Assembly (NCBI GenBank): GCA_037833965.1
Contig: AP031351.1
Coordinates: 6,522,501-6,586,500, forward strand
Direction of reading: 5' to 3'
Source of the DNA: Marchantia polymorpha subsp. ruderalis
Taxonomy: Eukaryota; Streptophyta; Marchantiopsida; Marchantiales; Marchantiaceae
Length of the DNA: 64,000 bases
In this document: positions 8,641 through 21,544 of the stretch, piece after piece
Layout: each line of letters opens with the position of its first letter
Numbering within the stretch: position 1 is the stretch's first letter
Made by a program: the position numbers and the translations under genes
Notes under the pieces: generated by a model
Database searches by the model: none
The model's input: only the letters and a program-made list of their open reading frames with translations
What the model was told of the DNA's origin: nothing

Positions 8641-10080
8641 TATGCATTAATCAAAGTTTTATCTTTTGAAAATTTTAGTATATATTTTGTTACTATACAA
8701 GTATTTAACGAGTAACACAAATAGAGTTTACTTACAAATTTAGTTAACTCTATATATATTTTTACTATATCATGTTTTTGATACAACTTAGCTTTGATTA
8801 GCTCTGGTATAAAGTTTAGCATGTGTTAGATTTCAATATAGGATTTTTCAGAGTGTATTTATGTAGATTATGGAGTCTATTGTACCTCCGACATGACTTA
8901 AGAAAAAATTGTGAGCGTTAACTACTGTCATGAATGTTGTTGACTGTTGTTAATGTTGAGAATGAACGTGAATTTGGGTTTGAGTCTCAGCGAGACTACT
9001 TAGGGCGGTGAAAAGTAGCTCTTTGCGTTAAACATCAACAATAAAACACGTGATCCAGTTTATGTATCCAAGTGACAAATCACATTATTTTTTGAGTGTA
9101 CTCTTGTGTTTTCAATTATTATTTTTTGCTTTCACACGAATTTGATTCTATAGTATAATCTTAGTCTAAAGTAATTATTTTATAATCTAGTGAATTAAAT
9201 GAGTTTAATAAATTTAGTATAACATAAAATTAATTTAATTGATAAAACATATCAAAAAAAATTCATCCAATGATAAAAATGGATTTTATTCTTGGATTAA
9301 AGGTCTTTGAATCTTTGTTAAAATTATAGCTAAAACTTTTAACTTTATAAATTACACTATGTAAAAAATTTTAATTAGCAATTCAAATATCTTTAAAATC
9401 AATAGTACTAAAAAAGAATAATTTGAATATTTTCAATTATGTTCAGATCAATATCATTATAAATATTGTTAGAATATGAAAAATTATTATAGATTAGAAA
9501 AGAGAATCAATATTAATCAATATTATGAGTTTAAGTAACTTCAAAATCCTTTACATACTTTTATGTGTAGATGATTGTGTTGATTTACAATATCATAATC
9601 AGATCTTTTTAATGATGAATATGATCATTATGTTTTAAAAAAAGCATAAAATCGAAATTTACTAATTTTATTTTATCAAAAAAATGTGAAAATCCAATGA
9701 ATAAAACTTACTATATTCTTTGTGCAAAAGAACCTGTTTTCCTTATTATTAGATAATTTATATCTGAGTGCTAGTATTTCAAATCAACATTTACAAACCA
9801 CAGTAATTCAAAACTAAATTTATTATTATATTATGAATTTTAACCAATTTTACTTAAATATCATGATTTTTTGCAATAAATTAAAAAAATTGTTTTTAAT
9901 AAAATGTTATCTACATATATTCACTTGTGATGTTTGTACATCAGTTCCAACATGTTCAAATCTCTGTGAAGATAAAAAAATTGTTAATTTTGTGGGCATA
10001 ATGTACTAAAATATTGACTAGATAACAAGAAGTTGACAAAAGATATGATTATTAAAAAGCCAAAATGACACTTACTACAC
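8641..10080. other. AT-rich spacer downstream of the copia remnant
   Basis: I see no gene here. The first few hundred bases (about 8815-9130, beginning tgttagatttc) could be the remains of the copia 3' LTR, but no second copy is in the window to test this. The rest is very AT-rich and without coding structure. Confidence 0.4.
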
Positions 10081-12141
10081 CAAAGCTACTCTAATCAGCT
10101 TAACAATTAAGCTCTTGCTCTATGAACATCTTACAGTTGATGCTTGGGGTCAGGGTAGAATGATAAGAGTCAATGGAGCCCGAGTGGAGTGCATTGTCTA
10201 CTCCCTTTAGGCTGATCACCCGCAGAGATCATATAACAATGTAAAATTCATTGAGACCAACAAATATATAGAAGTCTCTTTCTTGAATGTGCGCTAAAAT
10301 TTGCCTGCATGCCTGGGGTGGTATTGCAGGTTTCATAAATGAGACTATAACACGGCAATACAGGACAATCCGGTCGGGTTTCTGCAATGATCTCTGATAT
10401 CAGTTATGATTCATAACTGATGAAGTATTGTGGGTCGCTGAACATGTTGCCTTGGGCGATTAGTGTGTCTCGCAGAATCTGTCTCTGGCGTCCAGGATGC
10501 AGTCCGATGTTCGAACAGTTACGTTGTGTTCTGACCGATCTGCCACCGTCCTGTCAAATCTGGCGGTGGTGGAGGTGAGGGTGACAATGTCACGCATTAA
10601 CTTTCAATTCTGTAGCATGATTAATTACCAATGTCAACGCTTTCATTGCGTACTTGACTTTTTCCTAAGAGGGTGAGCAGGGAAAGGGAATAGCAGCCCG
10701 TGGGACTCTGAGAAAATGCAATCCTCTGGTCATGTTTGTAGCTCTCGCCACTGAAATCACCAACACCAAAATCTAGACGACGAAGACTTTTTTCTGTACG
10801 TACCATGATGACGTCGCTGCTTCTTTACTTGCAACAGAACTTGAGAACATTCAATAAACGCTCTTGGTATTACCGTACGCTGCATCCAAAGGAAAGAAGG
10901 CAGGCAGAGGCAGGCAGGACTGCAGCAGAACCAGACTGAGAACTCGTGGCAATTGCTTGAACGCTACTGTGATGTCTCTCTCCAGACGCGGTCTGTTACA
11001 ACCGAAGGACGCGAGGAAGGCGAACGGTGCAAAATCCACTGGGAAAACATTGTCATATGGAACCTTTTCACAAGATCTGAAAATTAAAATATTAGTGTCC
11101 ACAGTTGTGTGGGAAAGTAGGGAATATTTCTGATCTCTGTTGGAGCTATTTTTTCCACGCAGCATGTAACAAAAAGTACGAAGTGTGTTGCGGACGGGCG
11201 CTGTGTTGAGCAAAAGGGCATTCTCGACCAGTGGCCTCACAGAATGCAGAATGGAAATTTCAGAGCATTCTCCAGAGGAAAGCAGAACATGGGATCCAGT
11301 CTTGTATGCGTGGAGTGTCATAAGTGAGACTCTACACATAGAGACACAAGAGACATTTCACGAAAACGGGGAGTTCTAATCAAAATGCTTTTGTGCAAGA
11401 AACATGTTGACTTATTTAACAAGTCCTAAATGAATCCGCTTCCAGAACTGTGTAGAGTCTACAGATATCAGCATTACACTCGACTGCAATCATGTCATTT
11501 CATACCGTACTCTTAGACTTCAACAACTACAGAACATGTTAGCTGACAATTCATCTGACACGTCCCGAACTTTAATTTTGAGTAGCAAATCGATGAGGTT
11601 AGGACAACTTGACACGATGTAGTAGAAGAATTGTTCAGCGCATGCTTCAATTAACTTCCGTAGCTGTGTTGTCGAATAGTTGAAACATAGCCACTGTAAT
11701 AAATAACCTCTGTTTACGTTACAGCTTTGACTCACCTGCAACTACGCCGAACAATATACCCACTAGAATTATGGTCACATATGCTGATGAAAAGCAATCA
11801 CTGTGGCTTCAAGCGTAAAGACGACTGGCAAGATAGATCGCTTGAGTTCTCGGAAGTAGGTTGGAAACAGTGTACCTGTCACTTATGATCATCATGTACG
11901 TAACATGTATTCACAGCTGAATCATCGGCTGTGGAATCTAGACAGACCCGAACTTCATTCACTATCATTGTCGCAAAGTTACACAAAACCCAGATCAACG
12001 GATCAATGGCACTGCCCTTTAAAACTAAAAACTTACTTTCCTATCGTCTATGGATCATACAATAGAAAACTGTTGCCGTTTATGTCTTTTTGCTATTCTG
12101 TCCATTCCTTTACTAAGGATTTTATGTAATGTGAGCTGATG
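10081..12141. other. Intergenic island of balanced base composition, no recognised gene
   Basis: The base composition is more balanced than that of the AT-rich flanks. The longest open frame (minus strand, 10851-11339) has no motif I recognise and gives no clear splice partners. I do not call it a gene. Confidence 0.4.
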
Positions 12142-12143
12142 TA

Positions 12144-12686
12144 CAGTAAACATTCGCTTAAGTCCACAACTTGATCCAGGAGATCTGGTGCGAACTTAAC
12201 TCCTCTCAACCTCCGCGCGTAAGTTCGTTTCTCCCATCCTGCCTTCGGTTTCCATCTCCCACGCAGGAAGCTCAAGCCGGAGTTGAAGAAGCCTAATCAA
12301 TCCCGCTTGTTCAGGGTTCACGTCTGCTCGTTTATCCTCCCTACCTCCCTCTTCCTCCTCCTAGCGTGGCCTCCGCTCTACTGCGAGCAGGGTTTGAGAT
12401 CGTCTCCCAGTGAGGAGGTAGAGGGGCGCCAGCACACTCATTCACTTCCTTCATAATGCTCTGCACTTGCTTCTGCGATAGGCAGGTGGTTTTGTGGGTG
12501 ATGTAGACAGCAGCTTCTATTTTGCTCAGGGAGATTTGGAGCATTTGCATTGCAGCCAAGTGAGACAGCAGCTTCTATTTTGCTCAAGTAGATTTTATGT
12601 AAATACACTCTTGAGAATTGATCCAGGAATTTTTCGTTGTGAAGTGCGGACTTAATCGGGATGCGGACTTTGGCGAATGTCTACTG
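12144..12686. mobile_element. pogo/Tigger-like MITE with TA target duplication
   Basis: The two ends are inverted repeats. The left end reads CAGTAAACATTCGCTTAAGT and the complement of the right end reads CAGTAGACATTCGCCAAAGT. Both begin CAGTA and are flanked by TA (12142-12143 and 12687-12688). Similarity continues further in, with sequence related to ttgatccagga near both ends. CAGT ends with TA duplication are typical of the pogo/Tigger branch of Tc1/mariner. The 543-bp body has no transposase frame, so this is a non-autonomous element. A 24-bp direct repeat (12505-12528 and 12563-12586) lies inside near the right end. Confidence 0.75.
12505..12586. repeat. 24-bp direct repeat inside the MITE
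   Basis: The 24 bases beginning agacagcagcttctatttt occur at 12505-12528 and again at 12563-12586, identical and 58 bp apart. This is a local duplication within the element. Confidence 0.85.
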
Positions 12687-12688
12687 TA

Positions 12689-14820
12689 CTTTTAGTTCTT
12701 TCCTGCCCCGAGATTCTTATCTCACGACAGAGTGTCTACTGGAACTGTCTAGAAGCCCATCACTCTCCGACATCGACTTTGCTATTCCGCATTGTTATGA
12801 ACCCTAGGGAGCCAAGCAAACCTCATATATACATGATCTTTGTGATACTAATAGTAGGATGTTGGAAGCTACAATGCCTCATCCTTGATTGTCAATTCAT
12901 GGTATTGATTGGTACCAGCTTAACTACCATAGCATCAAGGATACATCCACCACTCTAAAGATATAACATGGAGTAGAAATATCAAACTTGATTTTCTCTT
13001 ACATTCAAACAAGAAGCACAACATATATTATATTGAATAACAACAGTTCATACATTTGCATAAGTATTATATTTGATTTCAAAATTTGATCAATGTTAAT
13101 AATGTGAAACGTGAAGCAATCAATCACATTATTTTTTCCAGATCACACCATCACAAATTCTCATATCAATTCTTACTAGCATCATTTATTCATTGAAATT
13201 GTAACCAACAATAACCTCCAAGTGAATTAGTCATGTGCTTTCAGATAAACATGAGCTTTGAAAATTTTAAAGCTCAAAAATAATTAAATGATTTTTAAAA
13301 TAGTAATTCAATAATAGTAAATTTAACATTACAAATAGGTCAGTTTTTTATTAATGTTAAAGTAAAATGACATATATCAAATATAATCTGTTTTTGGTTT
13401 TTATGAGAGCAATAAAATATTTCTTTATTATAAAATCGATTTATAAAAAAATTTAAATCATTAACACAACAATGCAACAATTATTTCTATTAAAATGAAA
13501 AAAAAATTTGTGATATATAGACAATTAGATATATATGATTATATAGTTAATAGATATTATTCACAAAAAATTATATATAATTTATGCATTTCAATGAATA
13601 AAAATAAAATATAAATTTTGTCTTTTTATTCAAAATAAAAATTCAAGAAAAATATTTTTTCATAAAATATTCAATCTGAAATCTAACAAACCATGATGAT
13701 TGTATGCTCAAGCATTTTGCTGTAAATTTACCATACTCTTTTGGTTTAATCTATATCTGAAACTAATATTTATAAATAAAATTTAAAAATGAGATTAAAA
13801 ATAATTTAGAAAAATACATGTGACTGAATTTTGTGTGGCAAATATTTATTATATGCTTGATAAGAGTTAACATCTTATTACTTATATGAAAGAATATCAA
13901 AATATTTGTTTTTTAAAGTTATGTTTCAAAATATGCAATTTTTGAGACATTTTCGAACCATTTGATATCAAACCTTGTTTATTTTGCATCAATTTTCCAA
14001 AATAACAATTAAAAAAATACAACCGAATAAATTAAAAAAAATTTATATTCATATTGTAGGCTTCAAACAAAGCAACAACAAGCAGATTGTTGATTGCATG
14101 GATCGGTGAGAAATAGTTCTTAGGACTACAATAAAAGGAATCAATTATCACTAAATTTTATTTTTCTAATTTTAAAATCTAAAAATCAAAAAGATATTAT
14201 CATGATGAAATTTTTACAATTGAATTTATTTCCATTAATAAATTAAAATTAAATAAAATATAAAGGTAATTAATTTACTATAAAATTCATTTAGAAAGTA
14301 CTATATTATTTCATAAATTATTCTTATTCACAAAATTTTAATTTACTTGACATCTAAAAGAAAAAGGTTTATTTTTTAAGCAAAAAATCACAAACTAATT
14401 TGAACAATAGAAAATTTTCAAAAATTGTAGATTTCATTAAATTAAAGAATTTTTTAATTAATATTTTATATTAAAATCAATTTAAAATTTTTAGACAATA
14501 ATTTTAAATAATATATACAATTTTAATTTTCCGTGGCGATAATGTGTTGTAATAACAAAGACATCATTTTTAAAATAATTTTTTTGATTAGATATAAATA
14601 TTTTAGTACATCTATGGTTTAATTTAAATATTTTTTCCCATTATTTGAAAAAATGATTAAAATTATGCATATAATATTGTGGTTTTTGATTATGTAAATT
14701 TTAAATCACAGAAAATGAAGTAAAGTCATACTACTATCACAGCTATCACTTACAACAAAACTTCTACTCATGAAGAGAAATTGTAAAATTTGTGAATGAA
14801 CTATGAAACATGCAGGTCAA
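12689..14820. other. AT-rich spacer
   Basis: No gene is seen. From about 13000 the sequence is extremely AT-rich with many homopolymer runs. Small open frames near 12677-12958 show no recognisable domain. Confidence 0.5.
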
Positions 14821-14829
14821 ACAGAGATA

Positions 14830-15074
14830 TATGTTTTGGAAATACGTGAATTAAAAAGGAAAATTCTTTTCACACCTTTTTTGCTAGATTCACATCTTTC
14901 TTTCTCCCTTTGGCGCGTTTCATTTGTCAGGATCAGCTCGTTAACATACTCCTCGCCTCGATCACACTTCAAGAACACCCGCTTCTCGTTACTTGTCTTG
15001 ACGGTGAGAACCACTCCTTCCTGTTCATAGCTATTCCTGAGAACTTCTTTCCACGTGGCGAGCTCCTGTCGCAA
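14830..15074 (-). pseudogene. Possible FAR1/MULE transposase N-terminal fragment
   Basis: A minus-strand frame without a good ATG reads TWKEVLRNSYEQEGVVLTVK, then RVFLKCDRGEEYVNEL, then a basic ETRQREKER. This follows the start of the FAR1 DNA-binding domain of Mutator-like transposases and FAR1-related proteins (aromatic-rich start, a VLxVK strand, then a VxLxCDRG box). The downstream zinc-binding part and the transposase core are absent. It is probably a relic of a MULE or a FAR1-related gene. The match is short, so the call is tentative. Confidence 0.35.
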
Positions 15075-15484
15075 TCAGATTTACTTTGTTTAAAATCGAA
15101 ACTGGAAAATAAGTTGTGAATCTAACAAAAAAGGAGGTAGAATAGAATTTTATTCTTAAACATTATGTAATATGTTCGATAAATTAACGCAAAATCTCAT
15201 GCGTAATCATTTGCATATGCACTCATAATGTTTAAAGCTTCAATTTCAAGCTACATTATTTGCAAAATAATTTAAAATATGTGTTGAATCTGATTTCTAC
15301 ATGAACCTTAACAATAAAGTTTCATCTTTCTTATTTTTTTAATATTTTTTTCTATATTTAATTCTAAATTTTATTATCTAAGCTCTGTTATCTTGACGGA
15401 TGCTTTAACGAAGAGATAATCTGTTTTGTATAAGTATGGTATCCAAAGGAAGAGATGCATGATAGATATTCAAATATACTCATA

Positions 15485-15520
15485 TAGGGTTTGAATATAT
15501 TCAAATATATTCAAACCCTA
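15485..15520. repeat. Hairpin, 15-bp arms
   Basis: The arms 15485-15499 (tagggtttgaatata) and 15506-15520 are perfectly complementary with a 6-base loop. Confidence 0.75.
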
Positions 15521-17354
15521 AATATTTGGCACAAATATATTACTCAAAGGTTGAATATTAAATTGTATGATTTGTAGAAAAAAACCAAGGGAATCGAAAA
15601 AAGCCAAATTTGATATAGACCATTCTAGGAGACTTTGACAGAAAAGTTAATGTTGAATTTAATATCATAAATCCATTAAAAGTACACATTTGATCAAGTC
15701 AAATTTTCAAATTTTTGATTATTGACGAATATTTTAGCAAGATCCCATTGTGCATTTGCAAAAGCACTATAGTTTTAAAGACACATTTTGTCTTATAAAA
15801 ATATAAAAATTGAAAAAAAATTATTTAGTTATTGTGAAACTTAAACATTCATCATGCATTCCAAGACCTTTTTCTTTTTAAAAAAATAATAGTATTGCAC
15901 CCCAATTGAAATAGTTTAGATGATGTACAATGTATTTTATCCTCATCATATGCCATCGTTGATCATGTTAGCCCGTTATAAGTTTTAGCGGTAGCCCATG
16001 CATTTGTTTTATCCCAAATAAGCTCAAAAGCGTCCTTGTATCTTTTTTATAAAACTTTGATCAAATGTAGATGATGTAAAGTGTAATTTATCAAGGAGTG
16101 AACATTAAAGTGAGAATTGAAGAAGTACCCAACAGCAATGGTTAAGGTTTAAAGTAATGTGTTACCTTTTTTGTTATGTCAGGGAGAGAAAGAGCTCTAC
16201 CCTAAGGATAGACTAAGCAACAAAGGGAGACCCCCCCATCGAATATGGTCCACCAATAGCTTGTGGATCCAAGCAACCAGGTTTTGTCATGACCAAGGTT
16301 TAAGGTGTGGATGAAAATAGTGTAAAAGTTGTGGCCAAACGGAATTTGGAAATTAAATGTTCGGGTGGGTACGACCATGTGTGCAATCTAGAGTAATGTT
16401 TCGTTTTGATGGCTTATTTCCCTGGACAAATGTGAGTTCAAGGTAAACATCTGTAGAGCTTTCCACTCTAAACTTTACGTATAGTGGCATGTGCCCCAGC
16501 TGTAGTATTTACACAGAAATGTCATCTATACAGGCATAGTGGTCTAGTTTCTAAGAAATTCCCAAGTAACTGGCCATCAGAGGTCAACATTTTACTTCAA
16601 ATCTGCAACCAAACCAGTCCAAACCATAACAATCAGCAGCGACCTAACCCCACCCATAGCATTACCTGTGCCCACCCATGCTATTCAAATTAAACCAATT
16701 CTTGGTTGGTACTTAGCAAAAATTGCCCTTAGCATTTCTTGTGCCCACCCATGGAAAAGTAATGTCACCCAAAACCCATTGGCATGGGTGGGTTTGGGCA
16801 TGGGCACCCAATGTTGGGCTCTGCTGGCCATACTATGCCCGTGACACTCCTTCCGGCCAGGGGACCGGAAAGTCTTGAAGGTTGAACTGATCACCTGAGG
16901 GAATCTTTAGGGTAACCCTAACCCGGGTAGAATAAACCCTAAACTCCTGGTGAAATACAAAATGTAGATAAAGTAAGAATGAGGGACATTTTGGCAGCAC
17001 CGAGAAAAAAGGTCATTGCTCGACAGCGTGGTCTTGCGCTTTAGAACATTCATTCCGAGTTGCTTTCTTTTAATTTCAGTCGACAAGTGTATGAATGGCA
17101 GGAATACAAGCAGGTCGATGAATGAATGAAGGAGCAAATTCGTGACATCCAGGGACGTGGGGAACTGTGACAGAAGACTTTGAAAGTGGTGCCAAAAGGC
17201 CGCTCCGCTAGCTCGGTGCCGGTGACGCTTGCTTTGCCGGCTGTCGAGAGAGCATGGTCAAAACACAGATTGCACAATATAAATGTCGTCGTTCTTTTCG
17301 TCCAGAAAGTACAACTATCACCCACCGCTCTTCATGAACCTGCATTAAACCTCT

Positions 17355-17373
17355 ATCCATCCATCCATCCATC
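17355..17373. repeat. (ATCC)n microsatellite
   Basis: Between four and five tandem ATCC units. Confidence 0.85.
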
Positions 17374-18049
17374 GTCCCATCAGCGCACGAATCTTTCCAA
17401 CATCTGTGAGCTTTTGAAAAGTGCTCGCCTCCGGCTTCGACTGACTGCGCTCTCAACAGGACGGCACGCACGCTGATGATCGTTTGGTCGCTGACGGTTT
17501 TGTCGCTGGGGCTGTGTCCGATTCTGAGTCAGGACACGGAGGACGAAAGAAGCGGAGAACTAGGTACAGAGCTATGTCTACGTCGTCCGTATATAGTAAC
17601 TCATGTTTCTGATGGTCACTAGAAGAGAAGCTTTACGTGATTGCCTGACAGTGAGTTTGTTGCATCAGATTTCCTCGTTGCTGTACGATTTGCATGTGAA
17701 ATTGAATACAGCGTGAACTGTCCAGATGCTAGGAAGCCAGTGACGGTAACAATCATCATCAAAGAGATGCGGGGATTTTATTGCATCGAGTGTGATAGGG
17801 CTTTAAACAATACGAGAGGGACTGAAGGCACGATAAAAAGCAATCATCGATATTCTTTTAAATTGACGACTTGCGAGGGTGTATGATTTCGATCGTGATC
17901 GTGATCGAGCTGATTTTTGGACAGGGAGATTGAGAATTGACAAACGATGCGGTTGCTTCTGCATTCCCCTCAGAAGGCTTGCAAACCCGAAAGAATCTCT
18001 TATAATTCTCAAACTTTGGTTTGCAGGGAGTTTTTGCAATTCGAAAGCA

Positions 18050-18089
18050 AATAGATGACTCAACTCAAAACCGAGTTGAGTCATCTATT
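18050..18089. repeat. Hairpin, 17-bp arms
   Basis: The arms 18050-18066 (aatagatgactcaactc) and 18073-18089 are perfectly complementary with a 6-base loop (aaaacc). Confidence 0.8.
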
Positions 18090-19986
18090 CTCAAAATGCA
18101 TTTCGGGAGCCTGGAACATAATTTTTCATCAATTTACTTCGATGAGATGGGAGGGAAGGAAGGATGAATTGTGCTCAAAATTCATATGAGCAGAACCTAG
18201 GGAGGCGACTGAACATTGGCGCGAGTGAGCAAAGACCGGTCGACATCTTGTAGTTCTGTCGTTGACCAGGTCCTCTGCTGAGACTCTCCTCGCATCAACT
18301 CGCATTATCCCACGATGGAAACAAATGCACAACATGAGGGACGTGAAAAGCCTGTCATGGGCACTGATTTGTACACATTTTACGGTATCGGTAAACACCC
18401 ATGCATGTTCTTCGGTGGATGCGATACAACCAACAGGGCTCAAAATATGGCCATTGCCATATCACAGTACTTCAAAGACGTAGCAAAATGATTAAGAGAA
18501 AATGACTGTCCTGATCACGTTTATGTTTCCTCAACCTCCTCTGTCAAACCATCTTCCCGTGTTCAAGTCGTCACTCAGCGAATGGTTAGATGTAATTATA
18601 AAATCCGTTGCTTTCGTATGTACGTATATAGATCTTTTGGGATAATCTTTAGATATAACTTTTTCTTGCTAACCAGTAGATCTCTTGTAGAAAGGTTTGG
18701 TCTGTGCAGCTATACTCTTGTCACGGGTGTGTTTATGTGTCTTGCGTTTGTGGATAGCGCCAGAACGATTGTATGTTTTATATTATTTATGTACTGTTTC
18801 TATCGAAAAATAGTGAGTTCCGTCTTGCTGTAAGCTTTTGCTCATTTTGCTCTAACATTTGGCTGTATTTTCTGGTACAATCATGAGTTTGAACATGTGC
18901 GCCAAATTTAGCTTTGATTTCAGCTACTTTCGCTTTGACCTTTATCAGCATTATTATACGGGTTGATTGAATCGAAGTCCAATGCTCTTGTCATCTTCTG
19001 CATTTTGTAAAGATCTGTTTACAAGGTGTAGCCTTTCGACATAAACAACTTTCGAGGTCGTTTACGCTTGAGGAGACTGAACGCAGGAGTTTACCAGTTG
19101 ACAGTTTGTTAAATTGTGAAGATACGAGTTCTGTTTCTTCACATAAGAACTACGTATATGCAGACATTACCTTAATTTATCAAGAAGCAACTTTCCATAA
19201 TTCAAACCGAACTGAGGACCAAGTGCAAATATCAATGTTTCACTAATGAGGAAAAGTAGGGACAGTAATTTGCCACATGATTTTCAAGGTGATTATAAAT
19301 TTTTGATATTTTTCATTTTTCCAGGTAGAATTTATATTCGGTTATAACGTCGACAACATTTCACAGTCTTATCGTGATAAGAGTTTGTATTTGTCCGATG
19401 TAACGATAGGATTCTCTTTTTCCTCTTTTCTTCTCTCACAGTTGTATACAAAAAAAATAATTTGATTACGATGAATTGTGTCTCTTTTCTTCTTTTTAAT
19501 TTTATTTTCGTATATTATTTCCAGTTTTAATTGAAAGTGTTTCTGTGATTACTTCTGTATACTTTCTATACAATATCTCCATATTTTTATGATTGTTATT
19601 AAAAGTAATTTTCGTTCAAGTTTTGGTTTAATTTGTCTTCTCATAAATTGGGGGACATTGTTGCTATGGTCAACTTATAGAAACTTCAATTGTTAGATAA
19701 CGATCTGTACGAGTGAAAGAATCGCTGGAGATTTCGAATTTATGAATGCTGAATTTCAGTAGTACATGGTAGTAAGGTCAATATTACTACAATTCAATCG
19801 TGAGACAGCAGTGCTTTGCTTCCCACGGTTTGTGAGTTTCTTGCGAACTACATCCCTTCTCGACTCGACTAAAGGTCAAGTTGGCAATGTTACTCTAAGA
19901 CTCAAGATTTCTGAGCCGTAATAGTATACGGATCACCCTAATCAGATCTCTAATTAATTTACTTCAGCACGCGAGTTATGACATAA

Positions 19987-21544
19987 TTAAGGCAAGGACC
20001 CGAGCTGCTGGATGTTCACTGGAGAAATAGACGAGAGGCCACCGGAGAAGAATTCTCGACCGAGTTGCACATTTACGGCGTCTGTCGGGTGGAATGGATC
20101 CCAGAAGAGGTACTGGGCCCTGTTGGGACATGGCCTCAGTCCCGTGATGCAGGGGATTTGACCATTGAATCTCCCAAATCCGCAACATCCTTGGTTCACC
20201 ACAGTCAGACCTGCACAAATAATGACGAGAAGTTTGACCATGTTAGATTCACATTTTGTCCCAGCTCAATGGTTTCTATGTAGTACAAGCCTGGAAGAGA
20301 AAGGGACGTACCATATCGTTGTGGGTTGACGACCTTATCGAATACGAGGTCGTACGAATTCCCGTACACCAAAGTGGAACCAGTGAGTGTGGTAGCAAGA
20401 TCGTTTAGTTTCAGCCCAAGCGCTCTGTTAAACCCCTGAACGTAATCATTGATGAATTGGATGCAACTACCATCGACACTTCTCTGGTTGGCGAGCTGTG
20501 ACGGGATACATCCCAAGGGTCCGACATTGAATACAGCGATTTTCCGAGCACCGAAGTTGTAGAGTGCCTGAAAGTACAAAAGCTCATCTGCTTTAGCTCG
20601 CGTAGACAAGGTTAATGGAGGCTCAGTCTCAATCATTCGTCAACAGAAAATGCACTTACGTGAAACTTACGGTAATTTGACGGGCGAACTCGTTCACGAG
20701 GAGAGCCTCATACTGCTTCGGTGTGTACTGACGAGCTGTTTGAGAACCGGCCAACAGATAGTTGTTGATGTAATCGTTACTACCGATAACGAAGAAGTAC
20801 AGGGCTTTACTGAGAGCTTGTTGGGCACCGACGGGCCCCAGAAGCTGCGCGAACTCTTGCTGAGTCTTTTGGAAGTACTGCAATTGTTGGTTCAACGAGA
20901 TACGCCCAATCTGCAGAACACGCCAATCGATCACGATGAGTCTCATGATACTGTGAAAATGGAAGAAATAGACGGGGTTTCATGCAGTGCTCATACTCAC
21001 ATAATTTGCACCAGTGCTGTCGAGAATACCACCGGCCGCAGAAGCGTAATTTAAACCGCCCAGAATCGCAGTGCCCCTGCTCTTGGGATCCAAGTATGCT
21101 GGGACGAATGGCTGGTTCGCAAGTTGGACTGCAGTTTCCAATGACAAAGTGTGATTTACTGTAAGAATGAGAAAACGATGAACTCGAAACAATGACCGTC
21201 CGTGTGGGGTGATGTAAACTCATGTTCATTTCCAATCATGCTGTCGGAGTGTTGGGGATATGGAGGGCCGAAATCGGGAGATCCATTCAGCAGGGGAGAA
21301 ATCGAAATGTACCAATGACGTCGGCGACAGTTCGACCATTGCAAAATCGTCCAGTCGCGCCCTGTTGGAAGTCAATTCCATTCGGGGGAAAGTTGGACTT
21401 GGCCAGTGTCCCAATGTAGTTGTTGTTTCCTGGGTCCACCAGAGAGTCTCCGAGTATAAAGTTGGCTGGCGCAGATGTCCTCTGCGATTGGGCTGAGTGC
21501 ACCAAGAGTGCAATCATAAAAGCGACAGTCCAAACTCGAGCCAT
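19987..21544 (-). CDS. GDSL esterase/lipase, secreted, five exons, 359 aa
   Basis: A GDSL (SGNH-hydrolase) lipase of the large plant family, which hydrolyses acyl esters, usually in the secretory path or apoplast. Exons on the minus strand are 21313-21544, 21001-21128, 20671-20910, 20312-20567 and 19987-20210, all with GT-AG borders; the sum of 1080 nt gives 359 residues plus stop. Residues 1-20 ([20 protein letters not shown]) form a signal peptide. Block I is [15 protein letters not shown] with nucleophile Ser34. Block III is [11 protein letters not shown] with the oxyanion Asn near 165. Block V is [12 protein letters not shown] with Asp323 and His326. [19 protein letters not shown] and [19 protein letters not shown] are further family motifs. 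Length and five-exon structure are normal for the family. All catalytic residues are present, so the gene looks functional. The natural substrate cannot be read from sequence. Confidence 0.95.

Larger units (their letters stand above)
15075..19975. other. Intergenic region downstream of the GDSL gene
   Basis: No gene is supported. The first part is AT-rich. From about 16.2 to 18.5 kb composition is more balanced, with repeats of the type gcccacccatg in both orientations (16.65-16.81 kb), a short interrupted telomere-like stretch (taaccctaaccc and aaaccctaaact near 16.91-16.95 kb), an (ATCC)n run at 17355-17373 and two hairpins listed separately. Several frames of 60-105 codons in 16.5-18.5 kb overlap one another on both strands and show no domain. 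Confidence 0.45.

Noticed and set aside
8815-9130. Possible 3' LTR of the copia remnant starting tgttag
   Set aside because: No second LTR copy, no clear polypurine tract and no defined end within the window.
10851-11339. 162-codon minus-strand frame
   Set aside because: No domain recognised and an equally long set of frames on the opposite strand. Treated as chance.
16640-16820. gcccacccatg repeats in both orientations as a possible MITE
   Set aside because: The motifs are short and unevenly spaced, and no terminal inverted repeats with a target duplication could be defined.
20807-21235. Long minus-strand frames overlapping the GDSL gene (about 142 and 101 codons)
   Set aside because: They are shadow frames or read-through across introns. 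The five-exon model explains the region and retains all catalytic blocks.
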